From: Miscanthus floridulus | Taxonomy: Eukaryota > Streptophyta > Magnoliopsida > Poales > Poaceae | Assembly: GCF_019320115.1 (NCBI RefSeq) | Contig: NC_089582.1 | Location: 117,000,637-117,064,636 of the forward strand | Direction of reading: 5' to 3' | DNA length: 64,000 bases | Shown here: piece by piece, positions 52,101 to 63,331 of the stretch | How the letters are laid out: each line of letters starts with the position of its first letter | Numbering within the stretch: position 1 is the stretch's first letter | Made by a program: the position numbers and the translations under genes | The notes under the pieces: model-generated | What the model saw: only the letters and a program-made list of their open reading frames with translations | What the model was told of the DNA's origin: nothing | Databases searched by the model: none

Positions 52101-53943
52101 AATTGTAGAAAATTTCATAAGCTTTCCAGATTGTCTTGTTGCATGTCTTTTGGATTAGTACAACTCCTGTTATGAGTAAAATTAGTTGCTGCTGTTTGCA
52201 GCCATGACTCTGTGATTGCCGTGAATACCCGGTTTGTCTTGAATGCTTATGTGATGCATCTTGTGTTACCATTCATCACATTCATACATATGCATCTTGC
52301 ATCTCATCTAGGTACGCTAGATGCACCACGTGAAGGATGAGATGTTGGAGCCAAACCCGAAGACGGTGTATGGAGGATCTATCCCGAAGATGGAAGGACT
52401 AAGCAAGTGCTAGGATCTAAGATGTCACCAGGATGGTGCAAGTTAACTGAACTGACTTGTGTCGGATCCCAGGCAAGCCCCGGAGCATTATAAGTCTCCT
52501 AATTTATAAAAGCAATTCTTTCTATATATGAGTTATATATTGTTGCATTAAGTTGTAGGAGTTGATTGAAACCGTTGATGCATTTATTACTATCCTTGCC
52601 TACCTTATTACCTTTTTACCATGTTAGGTCAGGATCGAATAACTGCTTAGCCTTGCTTAGACCGGTAGCGATCGGTGATATCCGGTCACTTACATTTATA
52701 GGTGGTTACTGGAAGAATGTAGCTATGGAAAGAATGATATCCTGAAATTAACCATGTGTGATGGATAATTGGAGACCGGACGGAAAAAGTTAGAGGCAAC
52801 CAGACAGGGTTATGGGGTGCTGTTAGTTTCCGTCTGTGTCGATTAAGGACCGACCATTGTTGGGCCTCGAGTCATGTTGAACACATGCCTTACATTTAGC
52901 TGGCCGGATAAAGTACCTTCCGACCGCGAAGCTAGGAGATTTTTCGGGCCGAGTAGATTGCCCGCAACGCACTGTGCCGGAGCAGGTGTGGTAGGACACG
53001 GGGGCGAGATGATAAGACCAAAGTGCAATCGGTCGGCCCCGGGTACATGTGGTTCCTAGCAAACTCGAGATTCCTGGAAAGTTGACTCGGTGATCAATAT
53101 CTCACTTTAGCGGGTGAGTGAGGTTTGTGTAAGGAATAAATCACCAGCTGGTTAAGAATCGATTCGAATCGCCATCGCTCCTGGATAGTGAGCACTTGAC
53201 TCGAGTTACTTCATCGTAGTAATTATTATGGAATAATGATGGTTATCTGGATGGTATGGGATATGCTAAATCTAAATTGGTAACTGGATGTTATTGGTTA
53301 ATCAAGTGATTGCTATAGTACAGGTGCTTACCTAGATGGATAGGTCATAATAAAGATGATGCAAAGTACTTAAAATGGTTTCTTCATGATAGCTTATGCT
53401 TTTCGCAAATAAGTCAGCTAGCCCACTAAAGAAAGCCTTGCATAATCCTTGGTGTCGCTTTATTTTGGTTTAAGACGGGTAAGTCTGGCTGAGTACATTC
53501 GAGTACTCAGGGTTTATCCCACCTTGTTGTAGGTGATGTTCTCAACCTGTTGATGATTGTGGCTAACCACCGATGGGCTCGGTGATTCTATACTTACTTC
53601 TCATCTATATGCTTTTGTCGGATGATGTCACTATGCTAGCAATATATTTGGAACTTATATTAATGTAATCATTTGAAAGCTATGTTGTTTTCACTAAGCG
53701 GTTTTGAAACCCAAACTTGTACTATTATTTGTTAACCCCTTTGTAATATTATTTCCGCTGCAACCCGATGTATGTGATGTGTATTTGCTTAATCACGTGA
53801 TCTTGGTTGTGATGTTGATTTACCGAGGTCTTTCGGGACACTCGGCGAACTACCGGGTTTATATGAGTGAAAGTATGGGTGTGTCAACGTGTTAGCGGGG
53901 ACAACCGGACTTGATCTTGTATAAATTGGGCGGTTCTGTCACA
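49175..53943 (+). repeat. LARD-1 3' LTR
   Basis: 4769 bp, the partner of 39997-44766. Differences cluster in the GC-rich block (50310-50890) and are mostly C/T or G/A. Confidence 0.93.
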
Positions 53944-53948
53944 CAAGC

Positions 53949-54459
53949 GGGGTCGAGTCGTTAGGCGCTTGGCGCGATGTGGTTGCGTGCTGCGTGTGAT
54001 GGCTGACGAGCGGGCTCGGCTTGTCAGTGGCTGTACGCGTGCGGGCGGCGATGCTGGGCCGGCTTCGTGGGCTACGCGCATGAATGGGCAGGCAGGCTGG
54101 TTTGCAAAGCCGAGCAGTCCTGGGCTGCTGCTGCTCCCTCTTCTTTCCTTTCTCTTTTATTTGTTGCCAATTTGGTTAGGATTTATCATAAATATTTAGT
54201 AAGTTAGTTAAACATCACATAATGGCAAAAGAATCCAAATCACATGTGGGTCTAAGGATGCATGCATGATTTATTTATTTAGGAATTTAATTACACGTGT
54301 GGCATAAAACCAAACTATGCTTATGATTTTAACCTAGTTGGGTCACATCCAATCCAAAACTAGGGTTGGGCTTCTACATATGTCACTCAACATCACATAG
54401 GGCTAACACAAAAATTTTGTAGTTGTGATTTTTGGTGTGTGGATTTTTGGGTTGTTACC
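53949..54459 (-). repeat. Chromovirus 5' LTR, remaining part
   Basis: Continues the LTR interrupted at 39996. It matches 17104-17619 of the 3' LTR and ends GGGTTGTTACC on the plus strand before the TSD AGTGG (54460-54464). Confidence 0.9.
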
Positions 54460-54464
54460 AGTGG

Positions 54465-55100
54465 TGCCAACTAAATATTATTCTCCACCTAGCGCGCTAA
54501 AAGACGAAGATGACGAACCTAATCGAACAATGGATGGATCAATTGGAAGGGCAGTAGGGGCGGACCCAGTAAAGGACATGGATTTACACATGTATACCCA
54601 ATATTTTTTTTGCAAAAGAGTCGAAGTTAGTAGGCATGTATACACTTGAAATGAGATCAGATCCGATTACAAATATGTAAACAGCTTAAGTTAGGGTTAG
54701 GGTGTCCGGTTCCCCACAGGAACGCAAGAGAAAAGGTGCACATACCTCGTGGCCGTGGCCCGTGGGTGCTCGTCGCCGGCGAAGGACGCGACGAAGGCCT
54801 CGGAACGGACCGACGAAGACCTGGGCAACTGGCGTAGGGCGTTGGCGTCGGCGGCCGCCCAGTTACCGCAAAAGAGAGGGACAGAGCGCGAGAAGTGGGG
54901 AGTGAGGACTGAGTGGGGACTGGACGACTGCATCGTGGTCCGGCAGGGTGAATTTGCTAGAAGATACTCGTCAGGATAAGCCGAAGTATTTTTCATCGAG
55001 AGGGTAATTTTGCTAAAAGATATATTTCATTGGTGATCTTTGCTAGAGAAGATGACAGCGGATTGGATGGATACTTGACTGTGAGTATATCCATGATCTC
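54465..55100 (-). other. Right flank of the nest with a possible orphan first exon (54933-54746)
   Basis: On the minus strand an ATG at 54933 opens a 62-codon GC-rich frame starting MQSSSPHSVLTPHFSRSVPL. It is rich in Ser, Arg and Ala and poor in acidic residues at first, like a chloroplast transit peptide, and ends at CACGAG|GTATGT, a good donor. Acceptor-like TATTTAG lies at 54477-54471, next to the chromovirus insertion site. The continued frame closes after about 20 codons on the far side of the insert (13452 downward). I do not recognise the protein. It may be a gene broken by the insertion or a chance frame. Confidence 0.3.
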
Positions 55101-55101
55101 A

Positions 55102-55468
55102 GAGCATCTCCAAGAGTTTGTCAAATTTTATTTGACAAATTTTGTGATTTGCCAACTCCTAACATTATATGTAGTAAAAAACAATACATCTCCAAGAGTT
55201 TGGCATTTTTGACTTGGTAAAATAAAAAAAACTCGTTAACAAAACGAAGAGACCCGCTAAGCGAACGAAGAGCCCCGCTAAGCGAACGAAGAGCCCCGCA
55301 AAGAAACGAAGAGCCCCGGATGCCAAGCCGTATACGCGCGCGGAGGGAAGATTTGCCAAGTTGCTATTGATGCTAAGTTGTTTTACCAAACTGTTGGAGG
55401 CTATTTTTTCTTATTTTACCAAAATTATATAAATGTCAAGTTAAGATAGCGAACTCTTGGAGATGCTC
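55102..55468. mobile_element. MITE with GAGCATCTCCAAGAGTT inverted ends
   Basis: A 367-bp element. GAGCATCTCCAAGAGTTTG at 55102 is matched by the inverted GAACTCTTGGAGATGCTC ending at 55468. The end motif recurs internally near 55189. Inside, four copies of a 20-21-bp unit (CGAAGAGCCCCGCTAAGCGAA) lie at about 55241-55320. The TSD is unclear. MITEs with GAGCATCTCCAA ends are common in grasses; I leave the superfamily open. Confidence 0.7.
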
Positions 55469-55724
55469 CTAGGTTTTACTTACCCACGAGCATACCCACA
55501 CGTAAGATTTGGTACCGAGCACTTACCTGACTGGTTAGATTCGGATGCCCATCACGTAAATCCAAGAGATCAAATAATAAAATCATAGTAATTGGAAATA
55601 ATAAATTTACAGTTAAATATCAAATCTGTCACTCTCACTTACGTACAGTCAAATAGGACGATATAGCTCACAAACCACAGTACATCGTGGATTCATAGTT
55701 CGGTCCTTACAACTCATTCACGGT

Positions 55725-55839
55725 ATGTTCGCTGGTTGGTTTCTAGGCTAGTTTGGATTGACTGGTGCTAATTTATTGTGAAAGAAAAAACGCTGTTGGC
55801 TGGCTGGTTTGGGCTGGCTGAAACCAACAAACGAACAGG
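55725..55839. mobile_element. Short palindromic MITE
   Basis: Ends TGTTCGCTGGTTGGTTTC and GAAACCAACAAACGAACAG are inverted repeats. The centre has AATTTATTGTGAAAGAAAAA. About 115 bp. It is the better-preserved relative of 8752-8848. Confidence 0.7.
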
Positions 55840-56811
55840 GTGACAAATAACACAAACAACTTACATAAGAACTAAAGTAACAAATTAATAGCTCACAGTC
55901 ACTTTATTGAACCATCCATGAAAAATATCATTTCATATTTCAACATGCTACCTGCAAGTTACAAGTTAAATGGCCTTTGTCAACATACTATTTGCATCCT
56001 TGAATCAAAGTGCTGCCTGAATCAACACGAGTGCTGATACAATTTTACATTTTTTTACACTGTACCTCTACACGAATCAAGCCAACGAATGCTGTCTGGT
56101 AAACATGTCAAAATGGCCTTTGTCGTCTCTTGGCTGAAGCTTTATAATACAATTACATTGCACGGTTTAATATAGCTGGAAATCAGAGATAGCAGAGGTG
56201 AGGGCTATAGTTTTAAGCATGATCATAGAAGATATGATGCACGCTAAATAATATTCTAGTGGATCTGAAAGCGACCGCCATACCTGCCGTCATCGCTCGC
56301 CCAAGTCATCCCGTACCGGAGGCCAGGCACCACCATAGGTGACTCGCACGTTTCTACCGATCTCGGCATCGGCGGCAAGACCCTGTCCAGAAGCCGGGGC
56401 AGGTCAAAGGCCCGACGGGACGACCGGCCTCGCGGAGTCGCTGCTCCCCTCCCCCTGGCTTGCGCTCCAATCCCAGACCCCACGCGGCATGTGGCGCGCC
56501 ACGCACGCCCTGACGTAGGTAGGCTGCCGCTGCAGATGCGCGGTCGTCGGCTCGCGGAGGCGACAACGGCGAACCAGCCCGTGTTTTTGATACCTTTCTT
56601 CCCTTTAAAAACACGGCAAAAACTACCCGATTACGCTACCGAACGGCTCGGCACGGCACGAGCGGGGCCGCCGCACCGGAACGTAACCGAGCCCGAGCAG
56701 ACCCGACGTCTCCAGACTGCAGAGCATCATCAGTCGAGGAGGAAGTGTGGGGGAAACGCGCGTGGCGTCTGGCCGCGTATGCGCCTCGGTGCCGTCGCCA
56801 GGACGACCAGG
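55840..56811. other. Upstream region of the CGI-58-like gene
   Basis: 55840-56250 is AT-rich with no gene. From about 56270 the DNA turns GC- and CpG-rich, as usual for a grass promoter and 5' leader. No firm TATA box is seen. A minus-strand open frame at 56483-56256 and one at 56614-56354 have no recognised product and look like GC-driven chance frames. Confidence 0.45.
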
Positions 56812-59800
56812 ATGGCAGCCGAGGAGATGAGGCGGGCCTCCGCCTCCACGGCGGTCGCGGCCGCGGCCACGGCGGAGGTGCCGGCGGCCCCGGCGCAAGC
56901 GGGGTCGAGGTGGGCGCGGGTGTGGCCGAGCGCGCTCCGGTGGATCCCCACCTCCACGGACCGCATCATCGCCTCCGAGAAGCGGCTCCTCTCGATAGTC
57001 AAGTACGACCTCGCCCTTCTCCATTTTAGCAAGTAGTATTATGTGGATTGAATTGATACGTCAGGCTTTTTATTTCACTGGTGCAGTTCAGCTGGTTACT
57101 GTGCTTGGGATTTACCGGAAAAGCTAGTCACTTTCGCCTTACAATTTATCAAATTGCGTGTCAATTGGTACAAATTTCAGGCTCTTGACCAGAAAAGCTG
57201 CACGGTCACTTAGCTTCGAAATTTCATTGCATTTGCGCCGGTGCTAATTCGGCGATTGATTGTTGGTTCATCTGTGGTCGAGCCCGGCTAAGAATAAGGT
57301 CCCTTTGAATGTTGATCACGAAGCTAAGATTTTGGAACTCTAGGAAAATTGCGTGCCTTTGCCCTTTCATCAAGTCTGTCTGACTGGGCTATTGCTGCAG
57401 TTTCACTGCAATCTGCTATTAGTGCTGCAATTTACTGCTAGCTAAATGCAAATCTGCAAAGGTTATCGAGCTAACAGTTTATGAGTTGTACTAACTGAAA
57501 TGTTGGGGACTCGGAATCATACCTGTAAGTTTTCTTAAAAAAAAACATAACATTGTTGCTTAAGTGCTGTCATTCATCTGAACCTAGTGTTTGATTGTAA
57601 GCACACGGTTGCTTCTGATTATACTGAAATGTTGCAAGCTGTCTGAAAAAGTGAGGCAGGAACTACATAGCATGTCTTAGTATTAATATATTGGTTCATT
57701 TTCAACTTGTGTAAGAAGTTATAAAATACCATACTACCCCTATGGCACTGCTAGTCGATATGCTTTGTTGTCTGCTAATTATTGTTGCATTGCATGGATC
57801 TTTAATGTTGTATTTTATTTGTAACAGGCTTTCTATCTTTGTTGATGAATGGGCCTTTATCATTTCATTCTAGATATTATGTATCTCTTTTGTATTTTGC
57901 TTTACATGGCACACCTTTGATTTTGTCTTTACAGAACTGGGTATGTCCAGGAACATGTCAACATTGGCTCTGCTCCACCTGGGTCAAAAGTAAGATGGTT
58001 TAGGTCAGCAAGTGATGAACCAAGGTTCATTAATACTGTAACATTTGATGGCAAGGAGAACGCTCCCACCCTGGTTATGGTCCATGGCTATGCAGCTTCA
58101 CAGGGGTTCTTCTTTCGAAACTTTGATGCCCTTGCAAGCCGTTTTAGGGTGATTGCCATTGATCAGCTTGGGTAAGTTTTGACAAAAATGGCACAGAATA
58201 ATTTTTGTTGTCGATCACTATAGGTCTTTAATCAGTAGTGGATTTATCGCAATCAAGAAAAAAAATGACTTTATTTCAATTATAAATTGATCTGATCCTT
58301 AAGTTTTAAAATGTCATGGCATATGGTTTAGCGTCATCCATTCTCATTTTATCTTCCTCTGATGCACGATGGCACTATAGCATTGACGTTTCTCATTCCT
58401 TTTGCAGCTGGGGTGCTTCAAGCAGACCTGACTTCACATGTAAAAGTACCGAAGGTTGATACTTCATTCTTTACCTGCACAAGTTTAGATATGATGTTAG
58501 TTCTTTTATCATGTTACTGATAACCCACAACAGTCATTAGTTTTTAACTTTCTGCATCATTTATCATGCCATGTTCTCTAATTTTCTGATGGTATTTTGA
58601 TACGTTATTTTCTATGAAATCTTAGTGGTTTTAACCATTTTATGAAGCCTAAATAGTTTTATTCCACCAAATTCATATATCGATTCAGTTCTTCCCATCT
58701 CATATGCTTATGAGTGGTGTAGTAACAAGTTAAAATCTTTTGCCTCTTATGGGTGTGTTTGTAAACAGAAACTGAGGCATGGTTCATAGATTCTTTTGAG
58801 GAGTGGCGCAAGGCCAAGAACCTCAGTAATTTTATATTGCTTGGTCACTCCTTTGGAGGATATGTTGCGGCAAAGTATGCCCTAAAGGTATATTCCTAAA
58901 ACATTTACCACGTCCAGTGTCTCCATTTATGCCAATCATCACTAACAACTCAGTCATATTTCAGCACCCTGAACACATTCAGCACTTAGTTTTGGTTGGT
59001 CCTGCTGGCTTCTCGTCAGAAACAGAGCATAGCTCTGAGTGGTTAACCAAGTTTCGAGCAACATGGAAAGGCATGCTATTGAATCATCTTTGGGAGTCCA
59101 ATTTTACTCCCCAAAGAGTTATTAGGTAATCTAAGCTTGTTGCACTTATTCTTTTTTTTTTTTGAAGCATTACATATTACAAACTAAAATTTCATGTGAC
59201 TATTTGTTGTTTTGCCCTCCAATCCAAATTGTAAGTCATTTTAGCTTTGTCCTAAGTTAAACTTTTATAGTTTTATAGCTTTGGCCAAGTAGAAAAATGC
59301 ATAAACCTCTACAATATCAAATAAGATTCGTTAGGTACACTATGAAATATATTTTGATAGCACGCTTATTTTTGAAAGAGTTGGTAGCCCATTTATTTGA
59401 TATGTGATAGCCATTTATTTTTGAAATATATTTTGATAGCACACTCGATTGCTCCAATGGGAAAAATATGTGAGGCTTTGTTGCAAAAACAAAAAACAAT
59501 GCTCTTTTCATTTTTTTTGGGTAGGTGCTCCTACTTTTTGTCCTTATATTTATCTGTTTTTCTCGAACAGAGGATTGGGTCCTTGGGGTCCAGGTCTAGT
59601 ACAAAGATATACCAGTGCCAGGTTTGGTACACGTTCAACTGGTGAATTACTAACAGATCAAGAATCGACATTGTTGACAGGTATTTTTTTGGTTAATAAC
59701 TAACGCAGTAAATGTGTTATTTCTTATTGTACTTGCAACTGAACCTTATTGTTGTTTTGTCATGTGTGAAGATTATATTTACCATACCTTAGCTGCCAAA

Positions 59801-60537
59801 GCTAGTGGAGAGCTGTGCTTGAAATATATATTTTCCTTCGGGGCATTTGCAAGGAAACCTCTTCTGCAGTGGTTAGCTTCTTATACTAATCTACTTATGG
59901 TTAACTGTTCTCTGATATGATCGTTCACAATACAATAATTAGTCTCTTGAAGTCATGGAATTCCATCATTTTGGAAATAATATCCAGGAGCAGAGATGTG
60001 GGCCTGCATGGTATCTGTAAAATATTTTTCATGTGGAAACTAAATTATCACTTCAATTGGGGCTGTTAATTCTAGACAGAACAAGTTGTCCAAACAAACA
60101 TTCTGAATGTTAATGAAATCATCATCTCATTTGGAGTAAATGGAGTCTCTTGATGCATCATGATGTTTTATTGCCCTTTAACTTGCAACAGCGCATCCGA
60201 TTGGAAAGTGCCGACTACTTTCATATATGGGCTGGAAGATTGGATGAACTACCAAGGGGCTCAGCAAGCACGGAAGGACATGAAAGTTCCTTGTGAAATA
60301 ATCAGGGTGCCACAGGTAAACCTTTCATTCTGGCAATGTTGCATAGTCACGAATTACAATTTTGCAATACTGGTTCAAGGACTAAACTTTAGTGGTTATG
60401 TGCTGCAGAGTGGACATTATGTGTTTATAGACAACCCTTCAGGGTTCCACTCGGCTGTCTTGTACGCGTGCCGTAATCTTTTATCCCCAAACGGAGAGGA
60501 GGGCTTCACATTTCCTGATGGCCTAATATCTGCGTGA
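56812..60537 (+). CDS. CGI-58/ABHD5-like alpha/beta hydrolase and lysophospholipid acyltransferase (At4g24160 homologue), nine exons
   Basis: Exons are 56812-57002, 57935-58171, 58408-58454, 58769-58887, 58965-59125, 59571-59680, 59772-59871, 60192-60315 and 60409-60537, all with GT-AG introns. They sum to 1218 bp, giving 405 residues in one unbroken frame. The Met at 56812 is the first in frame after a stop-free leader; its MAAEEMRRASAS start gives a length close to Arabidopsis At4g24160 (about 420). Seen motifs are VHGYAAS, the nucleophile elbow GHSFGG (residues 184-189, Ser186), FIYGLEDW as the likely acid region, and HYVFID (366-371), an HX4D acyltransferase motif whose His also suits the hydrolase triad. 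The Arabidopsis protein makes phosphatidic acid from lysophosphatidic acid and has lipase activity; mammalian ABHD5 co-activates fat-droplet lipolysis. The role in lipid turnover here is inferred from homology. It looks intact. Confidence 0.95.
59210..59445. mobile_element. Stowaway-like MITE remnant in intron 5
   Basis: The sequence CCAAATTGTAAGTCATTTTA followed by CTACAATATCAAATAAG and GAAATATATTTTGATAGCAC resembles one arm of a grass Stowaway MITE. The word GAAATATATTTTGATAGCAC is repeated 80 bp later (near 59344 and 59424). It lies wholly inside the intron of the CGI-58-like gene and leaves the splice sites intact. Confidence 0.5.
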
Positions 60538-61082
60538 AGTGGCATGTTCAACAATCTTTTCGTGCCCAACAATATAGTTTATATGGAGCAAAGATATACG
60601 ATGGTGGAAATCTTTGCTCATTTCCACCAATTTGGAAATATTTGTGCCCTCTTCCACCAATTTGTTTGTATACGGATTATGCCGTGTGTATATTCTGTGA
60701 TGACTGTAAGAAACATAATGTATTAACATTATGTAATGTATGTACACGATTCTTTATTTGATTTTCGAATTGCAATACGCGAGAACCATTTTCTTTCAGT
60801 GATTCAGTGTGCTTGCTAGTAGTAACGCAGAAAGCACGTCTCCATTCCTTCAGACAGTTTGATTCTGGCGAGGTTAGCATCACTTGGCGAGGGTCAGTTT
60901 GATCCTGTTTAAAAAGTTGGTCTTTTAAAATTATATATTCCTCTCAAATGATTTTCTATAAAGTTTCAAGAAATTGTTGTGCAAAGTAACTTTGAACGGC
61001 AGCTCACAGAACGCAAACCAGCTAACCTTTCTCTCCAGACCTCTCTCTCTCTCTCTGCCCTACTCAAACTTTGATGAGCCTA
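60538..61082 (+). other. 3' UTR of the CGI-58-like gene and intergenic spacer
   Basis: AT-rich DNA after the stop, with a near-repeat TTCCACCAATTTG (60626 and 60652) and TTAACATTATGTAATGTATG near 60722, a plausible polyadenylation region. CT-rich DNA at 61031-61062 precedes the MITE. No gene seen. Confidence 0.5.
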
Positions 61083-61411
61083 GGGTCTGATTTAGTTCCA
61101 AAAATTTTCAACCCAAACTATTACATCGAATCTTACGACACATACATGGAGTATTAAATATAGAAAAAAAAACTAATTACACAATTTGGTTGGAAATCGC
61201 GAGACGAATGTTTTAAGACTAATTAGTCTATAATTAGCCATAAGTGCTACAGTACCTAACGGCGCTAATGATGTATTAATTAGGCTTAATAAATTTGTCT
61301 CGCGGTTTCCAGACGAGCTATGTAATTAGTTTTTTTATTAGTATCAAAAACCCCTTCCGACGTCCCAAAATATACGTCCAAAAATTTTCATTTCGCGATC
61401 TAAAGACACCC
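61083..61411. mobile_element. MITE (329 bp) directly before the PPR gene
   Basis: Starts GGGTCTGATTTAGTTCCAAA and ends ATTTCGCGATCTAAAGACACCC, partly inverted. The interior has GCGAGACGAATGTTTTAAGA mirrored by TTGTCTCGCGGTTTCC, so it can fold into a long hairpin. It is the fuller form of the copy at 10361-10601. TA borders both sides. Confidence 0.8.
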
Positions 61412-61456
61412 TAAGCCCACATGCTGCTGGTCGCGCGGCTGCACGGGTAGCAGAGC

Positions 61457-63331
61457 ATGGCGGCGGGGGCGCGGCCCTTCGCCAGCCTCGCCGCCGCCAC
61501 CTCCCGGATTGCTTCCCTCGGCCGCGCTGGCGACGCGGCCTCCGCGCGCGCCGTGTTCGACGCCATGCCGCGGCGCGACGCCGTGGCCTGGAACGCCATG
61601 CTCACCGCCTACGCGCGCGCCGGGCAGCCGCGCGACGCGCTCGCGCTCTTCTCCCGTGCGCCCGTGCCCGACGCGTTCTCGCTCACCGCTGCGCTCTCCG
61701 CGGCCGCGGCACTCCGAAGCCCCACCGCCGGAGCGCAGCTGCACGCCCGCCTCCTCCGAGTCGGCCTGCGGGCGCTGCTCCCAGTGGGCAACGCGCTCAT
61801 CGCCATGTACGCCAAGTGCGCCCGCACCGAAGACGCCGCGCGCGCCTTCCGGGAGATGCGCGAGCGTAATGCGCTGTCCTGGTGCTCGCTCCTGCATGCC
61901 TATGTCGCCTCAGACCACTTGAGGCTCGCACAGGAACTGTTTGATGAAATGCCCAACAGAAATAATGTTGCCTGGAACACGTTGCTTATGGGATATTCAC
62001 GCAGCGGCAATGCTAACCAGTGCTTGCTTCTCTTCAACAAGATGCGGATGGCAGGGCTGACCTGTGATGATGCAACACTTTGTATTCTTGTTGATGCTTG
62101 CACTGAGCTGCCCCACCCATTCGCTGGCTATGCAATTCACAAGATTGTAGTGCAGAGTGGATGGAATGCAATGGCCGAGGTCAGTAACTCCCTGATTTCC
62201 ATGTATACTAAATTCAGTTTGCTTGATGACGCCGTGCGGATTTTTGAGTCCATGGAGGTGCAGACCATTGTATCGTGGAATTCACTGATTGATGCTTACA
62301 TGAAGCTTGGCTGTGTAGAAAAAGCCACTTCTCTCTTCGGAAGTGTACCTGAGACCAATGTCATCTCATGGACTGCAATGATCGGAGGACTTGCAAGGAA
62401 CGGACGTGCTGATGAAGCACTAACGCTATTTGTCGAGATGTTGGCACACGAACACATCCATCCGGATGACTTCACATTTGGGGCCGTGCTGCATGCTTGT
62501 GCTGCTGCGGCATCTCTAGCAAGTGGAAGGATGGTCCACTGTAGGGTGTTCCAAAGTGGGTTTGCATCCTACTTGTACGTGGCCAACAGCTTGATGGACA
62601 TGTATGCCAAGTGCGGGGATTTGGAGGGTGGTACTAATGTGTTCAGTGCCATTTTCAACAAGGACCTGGTCTCGTGGAACACAATGTTGTTCGGATTTGC
62701 TATAAATGGATGGGCCAACGAAGCACTGGTGGTGTACAACAGCATGAAATCCCATGAGGTCTGCCCCGATGAGGTGACATTTACAGGCTTACTCACAGCC
62801 TGTAGCCACTCTGGTCTTCTGGAGCATGGGAAAACCTTCTTCGAGTCGATGGTGTCTGTCCATGGAATTCAGCCAAAGCCAGAGCATCTGTCTTGCATTC
62901 TTGACATGTATGCGAGATCAGGGAACACTACAAAGGCTATGGAGATGCTGGATCGTTATTCAGAAATGATTCAGACACATAACAGCGACATACGTGAAGC
63001 TCTGCTTAGCGCATGCTCTTTGGAACACCTGAATTTCAGTGTTGCAAGGAAGGCAATGAAAGACATGGTGCCGACCAAGTCTGTGGGAGACGTGGGTTAT
63101 GTCATGCTGTCCAACTTATTCTGCGCCACTGGGCAGTGGAACCAGGCTGAGCGGGTGCGAATAGCAATGGCTGAGTATGGCATCAAGAAATCACCTGGCT
63201 GTAGCTGGATCGAGGTCCAAGGTGCTGTTAAAGTTTTTGTATCAGGTGCACAAGATCTTGATCATTCAGGTCGGGATGTTATTAGCTTGTTGGATGGCGA
63301 GATGAGAAATATCATGCTTTTCGGTGTGTAG
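61457..63331 (+). CDS. Pentatricopeptide repeat protein, PLS class with E/E+ end (At2g36980 homologue)
   Basis: A single uninterrupted 624-codon exon from ATG to TAG, as is usual for plant PPR genes. The N-terminus MAAGARPFASLAAATSRIAS is Ala/Ser/Arg-rich without acidic residues, consistent with organelle targeting. P, L and S repeats run from about residue 43 to 510, each showing marks such as AVAWNAMLTAYAR (43-55), GNALIAMYAKC (111-121), VSWNSLIDAYMKLG (272-285), VISWTAMIGGLARNG (302-316) and DLVSWNTMLFGFAINGWA (403-420). The E region follows (about 512-580) and ends with KKSPGCSWIEVQGAVKVFV (577-595), the E/E+ signature. There is no DYW deaminase domain. Such proteins bind organellar RNA and mostly guide C-to-U editing, with the deaminase supplied by a partner. 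Size and sequence agree with Arabidopsis At2g36980, annotated as mitochondrial. The RNA target is unknown. Confidence 0.95.
   Translation: MAAGARPFASLAAATSRIASLGRAGDAASARAVFDAMPRRDAVAWNAMLTAYARAGQPRDALALFSRAPVPDAFSLTAALSAAAALRSPTAGAQLHARLLRVGLRALLPVGNALIAMYAKCARTEDAARAFREMRERNALSWCSLLHAYVASDHLRLAQELFDEMPNRNNVAWNTLLMGYSRSGNANQCLLLFNKMRMAGLTCDDATLCILVDACTELPHPFAGYAIHKIVVQSGWNAMAEVSNSLISMYTKFSLLDDAVRIFESMEVQTIVSWNSLIDAYMKLGCVEKATSLFGSVPETNVISWTAMIGGLARNGRADEALTLFVEMLAHEHIHPDDFTFGAVLHACAAAASLASGRMVHCRVFQSGFASYLYVANSLMDMYAKCGDLEGGTNVFSAIFNKDLVSWNTMLFGFAINGWANEALVVYNSMKSHEVCPDEVTFTGLLTACSHSGLLEHGKTFFESMVSVHGIQPKPEHLSCILDMYARSGNTTKAMEMLDRYSEMIQTHNSDIREALLSACSLEHLNFSVARKAMKDMVPTKSVGDVGYVMLSNLFCATGQWNQAERVRIAMAEYGIKKSPGCSWIEVQGAVKVFVSGAQDLDHSGRDVISLLDGEMRNIMLFGV

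Larger units (their letters stand above)
39997..53943 (+). mobile_element. LARD-1: complete non-autonomous LTR retrotransposon with 4.77-kb LTRs
   Basis: The ends are TGTAACACCCC and GGTTCTGTCACA. The duplication CAAGC flanks it at 39992-39996 and 53944-53948. The empty site can be read in the undisturbed LTR copy near 17100, where GCTGACAAGCGGGG is continuous. LTRs are 39997-44766 (4770 bp) and 49175-53943 (4769 bp), about 1% different, mostly transitions. The internal region is 4408 bp with a Met-tRNA PBS and a good PPT but no gag, protease, RT or integrase. It fits the LARD class and is the youngest insertion in the nest. Confidence 0.93.

Noticed and set aside
61400..61897. A 165-codon minus-strand frame over the start of the PPR gene
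   Set aside because: Shadow of the GC-rich first part of the PPR reading frame.
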